Source of the DNA: Paenibacillus silagei
Lineage (GTDB): Bacteria > Bacillota > Bacilli > Paenibacillales > Paenibacillaceae
Assembly: GCF_017874735.1 (NCBI RefSeq)
Contig: NZ_JAGGLV010000017.1
Coordinates: 62,001-126,000, forward strand
Reading direction: 5' to 3'
Length of the DNA: 64,000 nucleotides
This document shows positions 43,161 to 53,742 of this stretch, in pieces; position 1 is the first letter of the stretch; every line of letters begins with the position of its first letter. The notes under the pieces were generated by a model. It worked only from the letters and a program-made list of their open reading frames with translations, was not told the DNA's origin and made no database searches. Position numbers and translations under genes: made by a program.

Positions 43161-44552
43161 ATGCATATTGTCGTCGTTGGCCTGAATTACCGTACGGCTC
43201 CCGTAGAGGTGAGGGAACAGTTCGCTTTTGCCGAGAAGGATCTGCCTGCTGCGCTTCATCAGCTGCTGCAGACGAAGAGCGTTCTGGAAGGGGTCGTTGT
43301 CGCCACCTGTAACCGGACGGAAATTTATGTGGTCGTGGACCGCCTTCATATGTGCGGATATTTCATCCGCAGCTTCATGGAGCAGTGGTTCGGAGTAAGA
43401 AGCGATGTATTTACGCAACATATGTATATATATGAAGACGAGCAGGCGATTGCCCATCTGATGCGTGTCACCTGCGGTCTGGATTCAATGGTGATTGGCG
43501 AGACGCAGATTCTGGGTCAGGTGCGCAGTGCCTTCCTGACGGCTCAGGCGGAAGGGGTGACCGGAACCTGGTTCAACCGGCTGTTCAAGCAGGCGGTGAC
43601 GCTCGGCAAGCGTGCGCATAGTGAGACCTCGATTGGCGAGAGCGCGGTGTCGGTCAGCTATGCGGCAGTGGAGCTGGGGAAGCGGATCTTCGGCATGTTC
43701 ACCGGCAAAAGAGTGCTCATTCTCGGCGCCGGCAAAATGAGCGAGCTGACGGTGAAGCATCTGTACAGCAGCGGCGCGGCGGAAGTGATTGTCGCCAACC
43801 GTACCTTGTCCCGTGCTATCGAGCTCGCCGAGAAATTCTCGGGTAAGCCCAGCACGATTGAAGAGGCGCTGAAGTCTCTGGATGAAGTGGATATTGTGAT
43901 CAGCTCTACGGGTGCAGACGGCTATGTGCTGACGGCTGCCCAGGTAGCCGAGGGCATGAAGCGCCGCCCTTCACGGCCGCTGTTCATGATCGACATTGCT
44001 GTGCCGCGCGATATTGACCCTGCTGCTGCCAGTGTGCCGGATGTATTCCTCTATGATATCGATGATCTGGAAGGCATTGTGGAGAGCAATCTGGAGATGC
44101 GCCGCAGTGAAGCCGCCAAGATCGAGGTTATGATTGAAGGCGAAATGGCGGATTTCCAGCAATGGCTGAAGACGCTGGGCGTCAGACCAGTGATCCGTGC
44201 ACTGCAGGACAAGTCTAACGGAATATATGAAGAAACGATGGATAGTCTGTTCAACAAGCTGCCTGAGCTGGATGAGCATCAGCGCAAGGTGATCCGCCGG
44301 CTGACCAAGAGCATTGTCAACCAGATGATGCATGATCCGATCAATGTGATCAAGGAGATGTCCGGCGGCAAGCAGGGCAATGAAGCACTGGAGTATTTCA
44401 CTCAAATCTTCGCTCTGCAGGAGCAGCTGGATGCAGCTCCGGCCGGTGGAAGTGTTGAACCCCATCAGCGCAGCTCTGCTGAACGGTCCTCCGGCGGAGA
44501 GATCCGGGGGCCGGGAGCGGTGCTTACCCCAGCCGGTCTGCTGGGCGGGTGA
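43161..44552 (+). CDS. hemA: Glutamyl-tRNA reductase
   Basis: 463 residues. The N-terminal catalytic domain has the nucleophilic Cys in ATCNRTEIYVV (near 50) and GLDSMVIGETQILGQV; a Rossmann NADPH domain follows (RVLILGAGKMSELTVKHLY) and then the helical dimerisation domain. It reduces Glu-tRNA(Glu) to glutamate-1-semialdehyde, the first committed step of tetrapyrrole synthesis in the C5 pathway. First gene of a seven- to eight-gene operon (43.1-53.3 kb) that also contains HemL, the enzyme using its product. The stop codon overlaps the next start. The C-terminal tail is Gly/Ser-rich and variable. Confidence 0.97.
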   Translation: MHIVVVGLNYRTAPVEVREQFAFAEKDLPAALHQLLQTKSVLEGVVVATCNRTEIYVVVDRLHMCGYFIRSFMEQWFGVRSDVFTQHMYIYEDEQAIAHLMRVTCGLDSMVIGETQILGQVRSAFLTAQAEGVTGTWFNRLFKQAVTLGKRAHSETSIGESAVSVSYAAVELGKRIFGMFTGKRVLILGAGKMSELTVKHLYSSGAAEVIVANRTLSRAIELAEKFSGKPSTIEEALKSLDEVDIVISSTGADGYVLTAAQVAEGMKRRPSRPLFMIDIAVPRDIDPAAASVPDVFLYDIDDLEGIVESNLEMRRSEAAKIEVMIEGEMADFQQWLKTLGVRPVIRALQDKSNGIYEETMDSLFNKLPELDEHQRKVIRRLTKSIVNQMMHDPINVIKEMSGGKQGNEALEYFTQIFALQEQLDAAPAGGSVEPHQRSSAERSSGGEIRGPGAVLTPAGLLGG

Positions 44553-45385
44553 GCAACATGCTACTGCTGAACGGAATATATGATGCCGCTCTGCTGCTAT
44601 ATGCCCTGAGCCTGCTGTTTGTTTTCTCGGATTGCCTTCGGCGCAATCCGGGCGGAAAGCGGCTGGGCACAGGGCTTCTTGCTGTCGTAGGCCTGCTTCA
44701 GCTGACCGGCCTTGCGATCCGCTTCTCCCAGGAGGGCGGATTGCCAATTTTCACGCCTTATGATTTCCTGTTCTGGTTCTCCTTCAGCATGGTGGTTACC
44801 TCGTTTGCCGTGACGTATACACGCGGCGGTGAGTTCACGGTGCTGCTGCTCAGCATGGCGGGCTTCAGCGTATTTCTGCTGAACCGGGTATGGCTGACGG
44901 CAGAGGATCATACGCTGCAGAGCTGGAGTGCGGTGCACGGGTGGCTGGCGATGCATGTCATTTTGGCGAATCTGAGCTTTGCCGCACTGACACTGGGGAC
45001 GGTATTTGCGATAATGTATCTATTCCTGCATACGAAGCTGAAGAATAAGAAGTGGGATGACCGCGTCCGCAGGCTGCCCAGCCTGGAGACGATGGACAAA
45101 TATTCCTACACGGCGATCCTGGCCGGAGTTCCGCTGCTGCTGGCTTCGCTGATTCTGGCGGGACTGTCGATTGTCGCGGAAGGACGGATACCGCTTTTTC
45201 AGGATACGAAGGTCCTGACTACACTTACGGGCCTGGGCGTCTACATCGTCTACCTTGTGCTGAAGTTCTCCGGCCGCCGAAGCGGTACAGTCATGGCCCG
45301 CTGGGCGATTGCCGGGTACGGCTTCATTATTCTTAATTTCCTGCTGAATTCCTGGTCGGAGTTCCATGGCTGGGGCGGGGAATGA
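44549..45385 (+). CDS. hemX: HemX/CcsA-type membrane protein
   Basis: 278 residues with about eight membrane helices. The segment HGWLAMHVILANLSFAALTL and a C-terminal WSEFHGWGGE tail match the cytochrome c assembly (CcsA/ResC-like) superfamily. In Bacillus, HemX lies directly after hemA and negatively affects HemA levels. The GTG at 44549 overlaps the hemA stop (GTGA arrangement), indicating translational coupling; an ATG at 44558 in the same frame is the alternative start. Confidence 0.9.
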   Translation: MSNMLLLNGIYDAALLLYALSLLFVFSDCLRRNPGGKRLGTGLLAVVGLLQLTGLAIRFSQEGGLPIFTPYDFLFWFSFSMVVTSFAVTYTRGGEFTVLLLSMAGFSVFLLNRVWLTAEDHTLQSWSAVHGWLAMHVILANLSFAALTLGTVFAIMYLFLHTKLKNKKWDDRVRRLPSLETMDKYSYTAILAGVPLLLASLILAGLSIVAEGRIPLFQDTKVLTTLTGLGVYIVYLVLKFSGRRSGTVMARWAIAGYGFIILNFLLNSWSEFHGWGGE

Positions 45386-45388
45386 AGT

Positions 45389-45601
45389 GGGATGGACGAT
45401 GGATGAGCGCGAGTTGGAAGCGCTGGGGAGAGCTGGAGTGAGCGGGATGGAGAGTAGCTGGCCAGTGGGATGGACGATGGATGAGAGCGAGTTGGAGTGC
45501 TGGGGAGAGCTGGAGTAAATGGGATGGAGAGTAGCTTGCCAGTGGGATGGACGATGGATGAGAGCGAGTTGGAAGCGCTGGGGAGAGCTGGAGTGAGCGG
45601 G
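45389..45601 (+). repeat. Three tandem 76-77-bp repeats before the siroheme synthase gene
   Basis: Units starting GTGGGATGGACGATGGATGA at 45389, 45465 and 45542 (the third shortened) include GGAGAGCTGGAGTGAGCGGG, which in the last copy is the ribosome-binding region of the following ATG at 45602. Each copy therefore duplicates a start-like site. Non-coding spacer inside the operon. Confidence 0.88.
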
Positions 45602-46249
45602 ATGAAAAAGTATCTGCCGATTATGCTGGATGTGGAAGGCCGGCGCGTGGTGATCGTTGGAGGCGGGGCGGTGGCTGCACGTAAGGCGGGTCCGCTGCTG
45701 GAAGCAGGCGCGGAGCTGGTGGTGATCAGCCCCTCGCTCAGCGGGACGCTGGCTGCGATGGCTGATGAGGGGCGGCTGCAATGGATCAGCCGCCCCTATG
45801 CTCCCGGGGATCTCCAGGGAGCGGTTCTGGTCTATGCCGCCAGCGATAACAGGGCGGTGAATGAGGCCGTTGCCGCGGAAGCCCGGCAGCTGGGGCTGCC
45901 CGTTAATGTTGCCAGCCATGCGGAGGCGGGCACGTTCATTACGCCCGGCGTGCTCCGCCGCGGGCGCTTGACGGTTGCGGTCTCGACCTCCGGGGCGGGA
46001 CCGTCTGCGGCTGCGGAGATTACGCAGCAGATTGCGGGGCTGCTCGGCGAGGAATACGAGCCGTATCTGGATTTCCTGCATGAGCTGCGGACAGCGATTA
46101 AGCAGTTGGAGCCAGCGGCAGAGAACCGGTCGCGGCTCTTGCGGCGGCTGGGGAAGCTGGATGTGTTGAATGAGCTTCGGCAGGGCACCTTTATACCATG
46201 GACCCGGGACGAGATCGAGTCATGGGTGGCGCGTAACCGGGAGATCTAG
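45602..46249 (+). CDS. Precorrin-2 dehydrogenase / sirohydrochlorin ferrochelatase (Met8p/CysG N-terminal type)
   Basis: 215 residues from ATG 45602 (KKYLPIMLDVEGRR); earlier in-frame starts lie in the tandem repeats and are rejected. A Rossmann NAD site VVIVGGGAVAARKAGPLLEA, then AASDNRAVNEAVAAEA and the SGAGPSAAAEITQQ segment define the siroheme synthase family (YlnF/SirC-like). It oxidises precorrin-2 to sirohydrochlorin and may insert iron. The methyltransferase making precorrin-2 is fused to HemD two genes downstream, so the operon covers both haem and sirohaem branches. Confidence 0.92.
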   Translation: MKKYLPIMLDVEGRRVVIVGGGAVAARKAGPLLEAGAELVVISPSLSGTLAAMADEGRLQWISRPYAPGDLQGAVLVYAASDNRAVNEAVAAEARQLGLPVNVASHAEAGTFITPGVLRRGRLTVAVSTSGAGPSAAAEITQQIAGLLGEEYEPYLDFLHELRTAIKQLEPAAENRSRLLRRLGKLDVLNELRQGTFIPWTRDEIESWVARNREI

Positions 46250-46274
46250 CGGTGATCAACGCAGCATAGACCGA

Positions 46275-47022
46275 TAAATGAAGGGCAAAAGTGCCCCTCA
46301 TTTCAGCCAAAGTGGCTGGAGCGACCAAATGAAGGGCAAAAGTGCCCCTCATTTCAGCCAAAGTAACTGGAACGGCCAAATGAAGGGCAAAAGTGCCCCT
46401 CATTTCAGCCAAAGTAACTGGAACGGCCAAATGAAGGGCAAAAGTGCCCCTCATTTCAGCCAAATTAGTTGGAACGGCCAAATGAAGGGCAAAAGTGCCC
46501 TTCATTTCAGCCAAATTAGTTGGAACGGCCAAATGAAGGGCAAAAGTGCCCTTCATTTCAGCCAAAGTAACTGGAACGGCCAAATGAAGGGCAAAAGTGC
46601 CCCTCATTTCAGCCAAAGTGGCTGGAGCGACCAAATGAAGGGCAAAAGTGCCCCTCATTTCAGCCAAAGTAACTGGAACGGCCAAATGAAGGGCAAAAGT
46701 GCCCCTCATTTCAGCCAAAGTAACTGGAACGGCCAAATGAAGGGCAAAAGTGCCCCTCATTTCAGCCAAATTAGTTGGAACGGCCAAATGAAGGGCAAAA
46801 GTGCCCCTCATTTCAGCCAAAGTGGCTGAAGCGACCAAAAGAAGGGCAAAAGTGCCCTTCATTTCAGCCAAAGTGGCTGGAACAGCCAAATGAAGGGCAA
46901 AAGTGCCCCTCATTTCAGCCAAAGTGGCTGGAACGGCCAAATGAAGGGCAAAAGTGCCCTTCATTTCAGCCAAAGTGGCTGGAGCGGCCAAATGAAGGGC
47001 AGAACTGCCCCTCATTTTTAGC
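46275..47022. repeat. Array of 15 hairpin units, exact 51-bp period (family D), inside the hem operon
   Basis: AAATGAAGGGCA-aaag-TGCCCNTCATTT recurs 15 times; AAGGGC starts at 46281 and the last at 46995, 14 steps of exactly 51 bp. The spacer CAGCCAAAGTGGCTGGAGCGACC varies among three types (GTGGCTGG, GTAACTGG, ATTAGTTGG) and can itself form a small hairpin. Units 1-4 and 7-10 carry the same spacer order, pointing to a 306-bp segmental duplication. Open frames through it (17-residue repeats on both strands) reflect 51 being a multiple of 3 and have no gene signals. Confidence 0.96.
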
Positions 47023-47091
47023 GGAAATCGACTGAATTCAGCAAGCATGGGAGTATGGCGGGTAGAGGTGACTTGAACAGGGGGAGTGGGC

Positions 47092-48036
47092 ATGCGGAAG
47101 ATTATCGTGGGCAGCAGACAAAGTGCGCTGGCTTTAACGCAGACGGGGCATGTGATTGCCGATCTGGAGCGGCTTAGCGGAGAGCATGGGTTTGATTTTA
47201 CTTTTGAGGTGCATAAGATTGTGACCAAGGGTGACCGGATTCTCGATGTGACCCTGTCCAAAGTGGGCGGCAAAGGTCTGTTCGTCAAGGAAATTGAACA
47301 GGCGATGCTGGCAAAGGATATTGATATGGCAGTACATAGCATGAAGGATATGCCCTCCGAATTGCCGGAAGGCTTGATGAATGGTGCGGTGCCGAAGCGT
47401 GAAGATCCGCGCGACGTTCTGATCTCTAATAGCGGAGTGGGCCTGGAGGGTCTGCCGCAAGGCGCGCGCGTTGGCACAAGCAGTCTGCGGCGCTCCAGCC
47501 AACTGGCTGCACTCCGGCCGGATCTGCTTATTGAGCCGGTACGCGGCAATATTGATTCGCGGCTGAAGAAGCTGGAGAGCGGCGAATATGACGCAATTCT
47601 GCTGGCAGCAGCGGGGCTGTCGCGGATGGGCTGGCAGGACCGGATTACGGCATATTTGCCGCCTGAGGTCTGCCTGCCCGCTGTAGGCCAAGGAGCACTC
47701 GGTATTGAGTGCCGTGAGGACGATGAGGAACTGCGCAAGCTGCTGGCGCTGTATAATGATGAGCGCACGGCACTCACGGTGACAGCGGAGCGGACCTTCC
47801 TGGGCGCCCTGAACGGCGGCTGTCAGGTGCCGATCGGCGCTTACGCGATCCTTGAGCCGGAAGGCGAAGCTGCGGGTCCGTCCATAACGTTAACCGGAAT
47901 GGTCGGAACACCGGACGGCACAGTCATTCTGAAGGAGACCTGCACCGGCAATGATCCGGTGGAGCTGGGTTCGGAGGTCGCGCGTAAGCTGGTGGCCAGA
48001 GGTGCGGAGAAGATTTTGGCGGATGTAAGGGAATAA
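47092..48036 (+). CDS. hemC: Porphobilinogen deaminase (hydroxymethylbilane synthase)
   Basis: 314 residues from ATG 47092 with GGGGGAG upstream. Begins [18 protein letters not shown]; contains [24 protein letters not shown] and the dipyrromethane-cofactor Cys in [12 protein letters not shown]. It polymerises four porphobilinogens into hydroxymethylbilane. Usual length. The gene follows the 15-unit hairpin array, so its transcript from the hemA promoter would carry these hairpins in its leader. Confidence 0.97.
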   Translation: MRKIIVGSRQSALALTQTGHVIADLERLSGEHGFDFTFEVHKIVTKGDRILDVTLSKVGGKGLFVKEIEQAMLAKDIDMAVHSMKDMPSELPEGLMNGAVPKREDPRDVLISNSGVGLEGLPQGARVGTSSLRRSSQLAALRPDLLIEPVRGNIDSRLKKLESGEYDAILLAAAGLSRMGWQDRITAYLPPEVCLPAVGQGALGIECREDDEELRKLLALYNDERTALTVTAERTFLGALNGGCQVPIGAYAILEPEGEAAGPSITLTGMVGTPDGTVILKETCTGNDPVELGSEVARKLVARGAEKILADVRE

Positions 48037-48117
48037 GGGGTAAGGGTAGACAGGGAATAGTGTGCGTTGGGGAGAAGCTTATGCAAGCCAGAATCGCATG
48101 TGTAGAGGGATAAGGGG

Positions 48118-49674
48118 ATGACGGAGATGGCGGGGAAGGTATATCTGGTAGGTGCAGGTCCGGGGGATGCGAAGCTGATTACAGTCAAGGGGCTGGAGTG
48201 TATCCGGAAGGCCGATGTGCTGGTCTATGACAGGCTGGCCAGTCCAAGGCTGCTGAAATGGATGAAGCCCGGCGGTGAGAAAATATACGTAGGCAAGCTT
48301 TCGGACCGCCATACGATGAAGCAGGAGGATATTAATCAGCTGCTGGTAGATCTCGCATTGGAGGGCAAAACGGTGGTGCGTCTGAAGGGCGGGGACCCCG
48401 TGATTTTTGGCCGGGTGGGTGAAGAAGCGGAGCTGCTGCGCAGGAATGGCATCTACTATGAGATTGTGCCGGGCATTACCTCGGCCATCAGCGTCCCGGC
48501 GTATGCCGGTATTCCGGTGACCCACCGGGAGGCATCGTCTTCCCTGTCGATTATTACCGGCCATGAGAGCCCGGATAAGCTGGATCATTCCATTCAATGG
48601 GATAAAGTAACGAATGCGACAGGCACGCTGGTATTCCTGATGGGTGTCGCCAAAATCGGCTACATCAGCGCCCAGCTGATGAAGCATGGCCGTCCGCCGG
48701 AAACCCCGGTGGCGCTGGTGCGCTGGGGGACCCGTGCGGATCAGGAGACGCTGACCGGCACGCTGGCCGATATTGAGGCGAAGGTTACGGCAGCGGATTT
48801 TCAGCCGCCGGCGGTTATTGTGGTCGGTGATGTTGTGCTCCAGCGGGAGCACCTGATGTGGGTGGAGGCGCTGCCGCTGTTCGGCAAGCGGATTGTAGTG
48901 ACGCGGGCGCGCGCACAGGCAAGTGAGCTGGTAGACCGGATCGAGGAGCTGGGCGGCGAGCCGTATGAGTTCCCGGTCATTGAGACGGTGATGCAGCGGG
49001 ATGCGGGCAAGCAGGCGGAGATCGCTGCGGCTCTTGGCGGGCTTGCGGCGTACGACTGGGTGTTCTTCACCAGTCCGAACGGCGTAGACTTCTTCATGCG
49101 TCATCTGACGCAGCAGAAGCTGGATATCCGCAGCCTGCACGAAGCGCGGCTGTGCGCTGTGGGACCGGGGACGGCTGCGGCGCTCGCAGAGCGCGGGCTG
49201 ATCGCCGAGGAGCTGCCCGGACGCTTTCAGGCGGAAGGGCTGATCGAAGCCTTCGGCCCCGAGCTTAAGTCCGGGCAGAAGGTGCTGCTGCCGCGCGGCG
49301 ACCTGGCGCGTGAGTGGCTGCCGGCGAAGCTGAGGGAGCTGGGGCTGGAAGTGACCGAGGTGGATACGTATGAGACGATTGTCACCGGGGAGGATGATAT
49401 TGAGCTGGTGAAGCTGCTGGAGGAGAAGCGCATCCATGCGGTAACCTTCACCAGCTCGTCCACGGTGCGCAATTTCCTCGGCATACTCAAGCGGATGGGC
49501 CTGGAAGATCCGCTTACTCTGCTGGCGGGTGTCAAGATTGCCTGCATCGGCCCGGTTACCGAGCAGACCGCAGTCGAAGCGGGCCTCACTCCGGGACTGC
49601 TCCCGGAAGAAGCCACCATCGAAGGACTGGTGCAGGAGCTATGCCGCTGGAATGAATCGACGAGGCTGAGATAG
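48118..49674 (+). CDS. Fused uroporphyrinogen-III C-methyltransferase / uroporphyrinogen-III synthase
   Basis: 518 residues. The N-terminal half (1-250) is a SUMT/CobA methyltransferase: [57 protein letters not shown]. The C-terminal half (about 262-510) is Hem[59 protein letters not shown]. It closes hydroxymethylbilane to uroporphyrinogen III and methylates it to precorrin-2, linking haem and sirohaem synthesis in one polypeptide. CobA-HemD fusions are known in several Firmicutes. The 81-bp gap after hemC holds no gene. Confidence 0.95.
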   Translation: MTEMAGKVYLVGAGPGDAKLITVKGLECIRKADVLVYDRLASPRLLKWMKPGGEKIYVGKLSDRHTMKQEDINQLLVDLALEGKTVVRLKGGDPVIFGRVGEEAELLRRNGIYYEIVPGITSAISVPAYAGIPVTHREASSSLSIITGHESPDKLDHSIQWDKVTNATGTLVFLMGVAKIGYISAQLMKHGRPPETPVALVRWGTRADQETLTGTLADIEAKVTAADFQPPAVIVVGDVVLQREHLMWVEALPLFGKRIVVTRARAQASELVDRIEELGGEPYEFPVIETVMQRDAGKQAEIAAALGGLAAYDWVFFTSPNGVDFFMRHLTQQKLDIRSLHEARLCAVGPGTAAALAERGLIAEELPGRFQAEGLIEAFGPELKSGQKVLLPRGDLAREWLPAKLRELGLEVTEVDTYETIVTGEDDIELVKLLEEKRIHAVTFTSSSTVRNFLGILKRMGLEDPLTLLAGVKIACIGPVTEQTAVEAGLTPGLLPEEATIEGLVQELCRWNESTRLR

Positions 49675-49816
49675 CCTGTTCCTGCCGGATCTGTCAGCAT
49701 TGTCTTTGAGCATTGCAATCGGGTCTGGCCTACTGGCAGCGATAACTTTAACATCTCAATACTGCTTAAGACGAATAGATGTGATTATATACTTACTGAA
49801 CAGGAGGATACAACAA

Positions 49817-50815
49817 ATGAGCTTTCCAATAACCAGACACCGCCGTTTGCGCGGGTCGGCCGGTATTCGCGGCATGGTGCGCGAGACCGTTCTGAATGTG
49901 CTGGATTTCATCCAGCCGATTTTTGTAACCTATGGAACAGGTGTAAAGAATGAAATCAGCTCCATGCCCGGCGTCTATCATTTCTCGCTGGATACGCTGA
50001 AGGCGGAGGTGGATGAGATTGCTTCCCTCGGCATTCCGGCGGTCCTGCTGTTCGGTATTCCCGAGACGAAGGATGCGGTTGGCTCGTCCGGCTTCGCAGA
50101 CGATGGTATTGTGCAGGAAGCCACGCGTCTGATCAAAAAATGGTATCCCGACCTGCTGGTCGTCGCCGATACCTGCCTGTGTGAATTCACCGACCATGGC
50201 CACTGCGGCATGGTGCATACCCATACGGTGGACGGTGTGGTGCACGGGGATGTAATCAACGATGCTTCGCTTGAGCTGCTGACCCGCACGGCGGTCTCGC
50301 AGGCCCGGGCAGGGGCGGATATTATCGCGCCGTCCAACATGATGGACGGATTCGTGCAGGCGATCCGTGCCGGACTCGATGCGAATGGCTTCGAGCAGGT
50401 GCCGATTATGTCCTATTCGGTAAAATACGCCTCCGCCTTCTACGGTCCGTTCCGCGAAGCAGCGGATTCCGCTCCCCAGTTCGGCAACCGCAAGACGTAT
50501 CAGATGGACCCGGCCAACCTGCGGGAAGCCGTTCGCGAAGCGGATTCCGATGTACTGGAAGGTGCGGACATGCTGATGGTGAAGCCTGCGCTGGCTTATC
50601 TGGATGTAATCCGCACCATCCGCGACCAATTCGATCTGCCGCTTGTAGCCTACAACGTCAGCGGTGAGTACTCGATGGTCAAGGCGGCTGCGCAGCAGGG
50701 TTGGATCGATGAGCAGGCGGTTGTGCTGGAGATGTTGACCGGCATGAAGCGCGCCGGAGCAGATATAATTATTACCTATTTCGCCAAGGACGCAGCCCGC
50801 TGGCTGCGCGGCTAG
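49817..50815 (+). CDS. hemB: Porphobilinogen synthase (delta-aminolevulinic acid dehydratase)
   Basis: 332 residues from ATG 49817 (AGGAGGATACAACAA upstream). Contains the Zn-type metal cluster [15 protein letters not shown], Schiff-base lysines in [14 protein letters not shown] and [13 protein letters not shown]. It condenses two 5-aminolevulinate to porphobilinogen. The 142-bp gap from the preceding gene is long for this operon, but no terminator is seen. Confidence 0.97.
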   Translation: MSFPITRHRRLRGSAGIRGMVRETVLNVLDFIQPIFVTYGTGVKNEISSMPGVYHFSLDTLKAEVDEIASLGIPAVLLFGIPETKDAVGSSGFADDGIVQEATRLIKKWYPDLLVVADTCLCEFTDHGHCGMVHTHTVDGVVHGDVINDASLELLTRTAVSQARAGADIIAPSNMMDGFVQAIRAGLDANGFEQVPIMSYSVKYASAFYGPFREAADSAPQFGNRKTYQMDPANLREAVREADSDVLEGADMLMVKPALAYLDVIRTIRDQFDLPLVAYNVSGEYSMVKAAAQQGWIDEQAVVLEMLTGMKRAGADIIITYFAKDAARWLRG

Positions 50816-50833
50816 GATCAGGAGGGAACAAGC

Positions 50834-52135
50834 ATGGGCAATATGCCATTGAACCGCCGGGAAGAGGCTTCCCGCATGGCTTTTGAAGAGGCAAAACAAT
50901 ATATTCCCGGCGGGGTGAACAGCCCGGTCCGGGCATTCAAATCCGTAGGATTGACCCCGGTCTATGTCGAGAGGGGCGAAGGCTCACGGATCTACGATAT
51001 TGACGGCAACAGCTTCATTGACTACGTCTGCTCGTGGGGACCGCTGATTATGGGACATGCCCATCCTGAGGTGGTGAAGGCGCTGCAGGAGACTGCGGCC
51101 AGAGGGACAAGCTTCGGCGCGCCGACCCTGCTTGAGACCGCTATGGCCAAAACCGTGGTAGAACGCGTAGCCTCGGTGGACATTGTCCGCATGGTGAATT
51201 CGGGAACGGAAGCGACCATGAGCGCGATCAGACTGGCCCGCGGCTATACCGGACGCAGCAAAATCCTCAAATTCGAAGGCTCCTATCACGGCCATGCCGA
51301 CAGCCTGCTGATTAAGGCCGGTTCCGGGGTGGCGACCTTGGGGCTGCCGGATAGTCCGGGCGTGCCGGAAGGTGTGGCCATGAATACGATCACGGTACCT
51401 TATAATGACCTGGACGGGGTCAAAATCGCGTTTGAGCGCTACGGCAACGAGATTGCCGCTATCATCGTTGAGCCGATCGCCGGAAATATGGGCGTTGTGC
51501 CTCCGCTTCCGGGATTCCTGGAAGGTCTCCGCAAGGTGACTACAGGGTACGGGGCTTTGCTGATTTTTGACGAGGTGATGACCGGCTTCCGTGTGGACCG
51601 GGGATGTGCGCAGGGGCTGTTCGGGATGGACCCGGATCTGACCTGCTTCGGCAAGGTGATCGGTGGCGGTCTGCCTGTAGGGGCTTACGGCGGCAAAAGA
51701 GAGATTATGGAGCAGATCGCCCCGTCCGGCCCGATCTATCAGGCGGGCACACTCAGCGGGAATCCGCTGGCGATGGCGGCGGGCTACAGCACGCTTGCGC
51801 TGCTGACCCCTGAGGTCTACACCCGTCTGGAGTCGCTTGGCGCGAGACTGGAAGCCGGACTTAAGCGCAATGCGCAGGAGACGGGAGTTCCGCTGACGAT
51901 TAACCGCGTGGGCTCGATGGTATGTCCGTTCTTCACGGAGGAGCCGGTCATTAACTTCGAGACGGCCAAGACCAGTAACCTGGAGTTGTTCAAGCGTTAT
52001 TTCGGTAAAATGCTGGATCAGGGCATCAGCGTTCCGCCGTCCCAGTTCGAGGGAATGTTCGTATCTGCTGCGCACAGCGAGCAGGATATTGACGATACGA
52101 TTGCGGGCCATTATCAGGCTCTGAAATCGCTATGA
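50834..52135 (+). CDS. hemL: Glutamate-1-semialdehyde 2,1-aminomutase
   Basis: 433 residues. Class-III PLP aminotransferase fold with [49 protein letters not shown] and the PLP lysine in [17 protein letters not shown]. It makes 5-aminolevulinate from the product of HemA. It follows hemB by 18 bp with AGGAGG, and its end overlaps the next start by 4 bp (ATGA). Confidence 0.97.
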   Translation: MGNMPLNRREEASRMAFEEAKQYIPGGVNSPVRAFKSVGLTPVYVERGEGSRIYDIDGNSFIDYVCSWGPLIMGHAHPEVVKALQETAARGTSFGAPTLLETAMAKTVVERVASVDIVRMVNSGTEATMSAIRLARGYTGRSKILKFEGSYHGHADSLLIKAGSGVATLGLPDSPGVPEGVAMNTITVPYNDLDGVKIAFERYGNEIAAIIVEPIAGNMGVVPPLPGFLEGLRKVTTGYGALLIFDEVMTGFRVDRGCAQGLFGMDPDLTCFGKVIGGGLPVGAYGGKREIMEQIAPSGPIYQAGTLSGNPLAMAAGYSTLALLTPEVYTRLESLGARLEAGLKRNAQETGVPLTINRVGSMVCPFFTEEPVINFETAKTSNLELFKRYFGKMLDQGISVPPSQFEGMFVSAAHSEQDIDDTIAGHYQALKSL

Positions 52136-53325
52136 CGGCTGGACCGGAGGAGCTGTCCGGCCAGCATGGCGGCGGCGAGACCCAAGACGGAAGTGATGGC
52201 GCCAGCGGCTCCTTCGCGGGCGGCGGCAAGTGGACCCGGCGCGGCGAATGGCTGGAAGCCATGCCTGGCCGGGTCATTACAGCGGCTGCCGACAAGCAGG
52301 CCGCCATCGATGCCTGGCTGCTGAGCGTAGCCGGGATGCCAGGGAAGCTGCACGCCCGGCTGCGCCGCGAGAACGGCATCCAGTGGCGGGGCGACCGGCT
52401 GCGGCTGGCCCTATTCCCTCACCGGGAAGCCGGAATAGAGCCGGTATGGCAGGAGGCTACGGCTGAGGTGCTGTTCGAGGACGACTTCTGCCTTGTGGTC
52501 CACAAGCCTGCGGGTCTGGCGGTTCATCCGGACGGAAGCAGCACGGAAGTGACGCTGGATCATCTCGTAGCCGCGCATTATGCGGCCTCCGGCGGAGGGA
52601 TTGCCGTCCGCCATATCCACCGGCTGGACAAGGATACTACCGGACCTGTGCTGTATGCGAAGAACGAATACGCCCAGCTTGTGCTGGATGAGGATATGCG
52701 TGAGAAGAACGTATCCCGCCTGTATGCCGCGATTGTTGAAGGCATAGTGCCGCCGGAGCTTACGGTGATCGATGCCCCGATCGGCCGTGACCGCCATCAT
52801 GCGGCGCGCAGGCGGGTATCCCCGGGAGGGCAGGAGGCGGTAACACGGATTGTGGGACGCGAAGCCCTGCCCGGCGGAACCGTAGTGAAGCTGCAGCTGG
52901 AGACGGGCCGGACGCATCAGATTCGTGTCCACCTCAGCCATGCGGGGCATCCGCTCTTCGGGGACGACCTCTATGGAGGATCGGCCTGGCATACTGCGGG
53001 TATTCCTTCCGGCCACAGTCTTAAGGAGAAGCAGCCCCTTCGTTCGGAGCCTGGTCAGGTGAAATCTGCCATTACGGCCTGGTTCGAAGAGCAGGAGAAG
53101 GCAGGCCTTTCCCCTGGCTTGCAAGTCCAAGGCAAGCAGCCGCCAGCTCCTCCTTTGAAGCCGGGAGTCAAGGCGAAGCAGGAGAGTTCCGACCGCCAGG
53201 CACTGCATGGCGAGAAGCTGATTTTCGCCCACCCCTGGACCCGAAGTAAGATCGAGGTATCTGATCCCTGGCCGGAGGATCTGCGCCGCCTGCGCGAGCA
53301 AATCGGCGGCGTAGATCAGGAGTAG
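52132..53325 (+). CDS. RluA-family 23S rRNA/tRNA pseudouridine synthase with extended termini
   Basis: 397 residues, overlapping hemL by 4 bp. The core has the catalytic Asp in [30 protein letters not shown] and [20 protein letters not shown], as in RluA/RluD enzymes that isomerise uridine in rRNA or tRNA. An S4-like segment precedes the core ([20 protein letters not shown]). The first 40 residues are Gly/Ser-rich and an insertion (about 300-350, Lys/Gln/Pro-rich) interrupts the C-terminal part before the conserved [12 protein letters not shown] end. Last gene of the hem operon; no functional link to haem is known. Confidence 0.9.
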   Translation: MTAGPEELSGQHGGGETQDGSDGASGSFAGGGKWTRRGEWLEAMPGRVITAAADKQAAIDAWLLSVAGMPGKLHARLRRENGIQWRGDRLRLALFPHREAGIEPVWQEATAEVLFEDDFCLVVHKPAGLAVHPDGSSTEVTLDHLVAAHYAASGGGIAVRHIHRLDKDTTGPVLYAKNEYAQLVLDEDMREKNVSRLYAAIVEGIVPPELTVIDAPIGRDRHHAARRRVSPGGQEAVTRIVGREALPGGTVVKLQLETGRTHQIRVHLSHAGHPLFGDDLYGGSAWHTAGIPSGHSLKEKQPLRSEPGQVKSAITAWFEEQEKAGLSPGLQVQGKQPPAPPLKPGVKAKQESSDRQALHGEKLIFAHPWTRSKIEVSDPWPEDLRRLREQIGGVDQE

Positions 53326-53378
53326 GCCATTACCTAATCGGCTCCGTGAAGTTAAGTAACTCCATAGATGCCATGCCC

Positions 53379-53427
53379 AGCCGGGCCGCGTTTCTCTGAT
53401 ATCTGGAGGATTGCGGCCCGGCTTTTT
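53379..53427 (+). terminator. Terminator of the hem operon
   Basis: AGCCGGGCCGC / GCGGCCCGGCT stem with a 23-nt loop, then TTTT. Confidence 0.9.
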
Positions 53428-53471
53428 AGTTGTTGTTCAGTGCGACCTCCCCAGCCGAAACATCGAACAAG

Positions 53472-53560
53472 AAGTGGATTTATGTTATTTAATTTACGCA
53501 CTATTACTCTCCAGGGAACGTTAAGTGGATTTAGGGCATCTAATTTTCTCGATATGTCCT
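53472..53560. repeat. Degenerate intergenic repeat with 51-bp step (family E)
   Basis: AAGTGGATTTATGTTATTTA (53472) and AAGTGGATTTAGGGCATCTA (53523), each followed by ATTT, are exactly 51 bp apart. The rest of 53428-53742 contains no recognisable gene; one 102-codon frame there lacks any gene signal. Confidence 0.6.
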
Positions 53561-53742
53561 ATATGTTTATTTTCAGGTTATATAAGTGTTGTTGTTCCAA
53601 CTGTTGCCGGATATTCGTAGATTTACTGGTGAACAGTTGCCCTTTTTCCACTTATTTCATTGTAGCCACCAGTTAGCCCACGTGTCCTCTGATACATTTC
53701 CGCGCTCAAGCCCGTCTTACTAATATGAGGAGATGACTGGCT

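Noticed and set aside
46275-47022. Possible CRISPR array
   Set aside because: Both the palindromic part and the spacer part are conserved between units, so there are no unique spacers; no cas genes in the window. The same applies to 37271-37612 and 56093-56488.
46191-47777. Long minus-strand open frame (about 528 codons) with 17-residue repeats
   Set aside because: It consists of the 51-bp array read in antisense plus the antisense of hemC; no ribosome-binding site, and openness follows from 51 being divisible by 3.
53338-53380. GTGAAGTTAAGT and ATGCCATGCCCAG resembling parts of 5S rRNA
   Set aside because: Only short chance matches; the expected 116-nt fold and flanking helices are absent.
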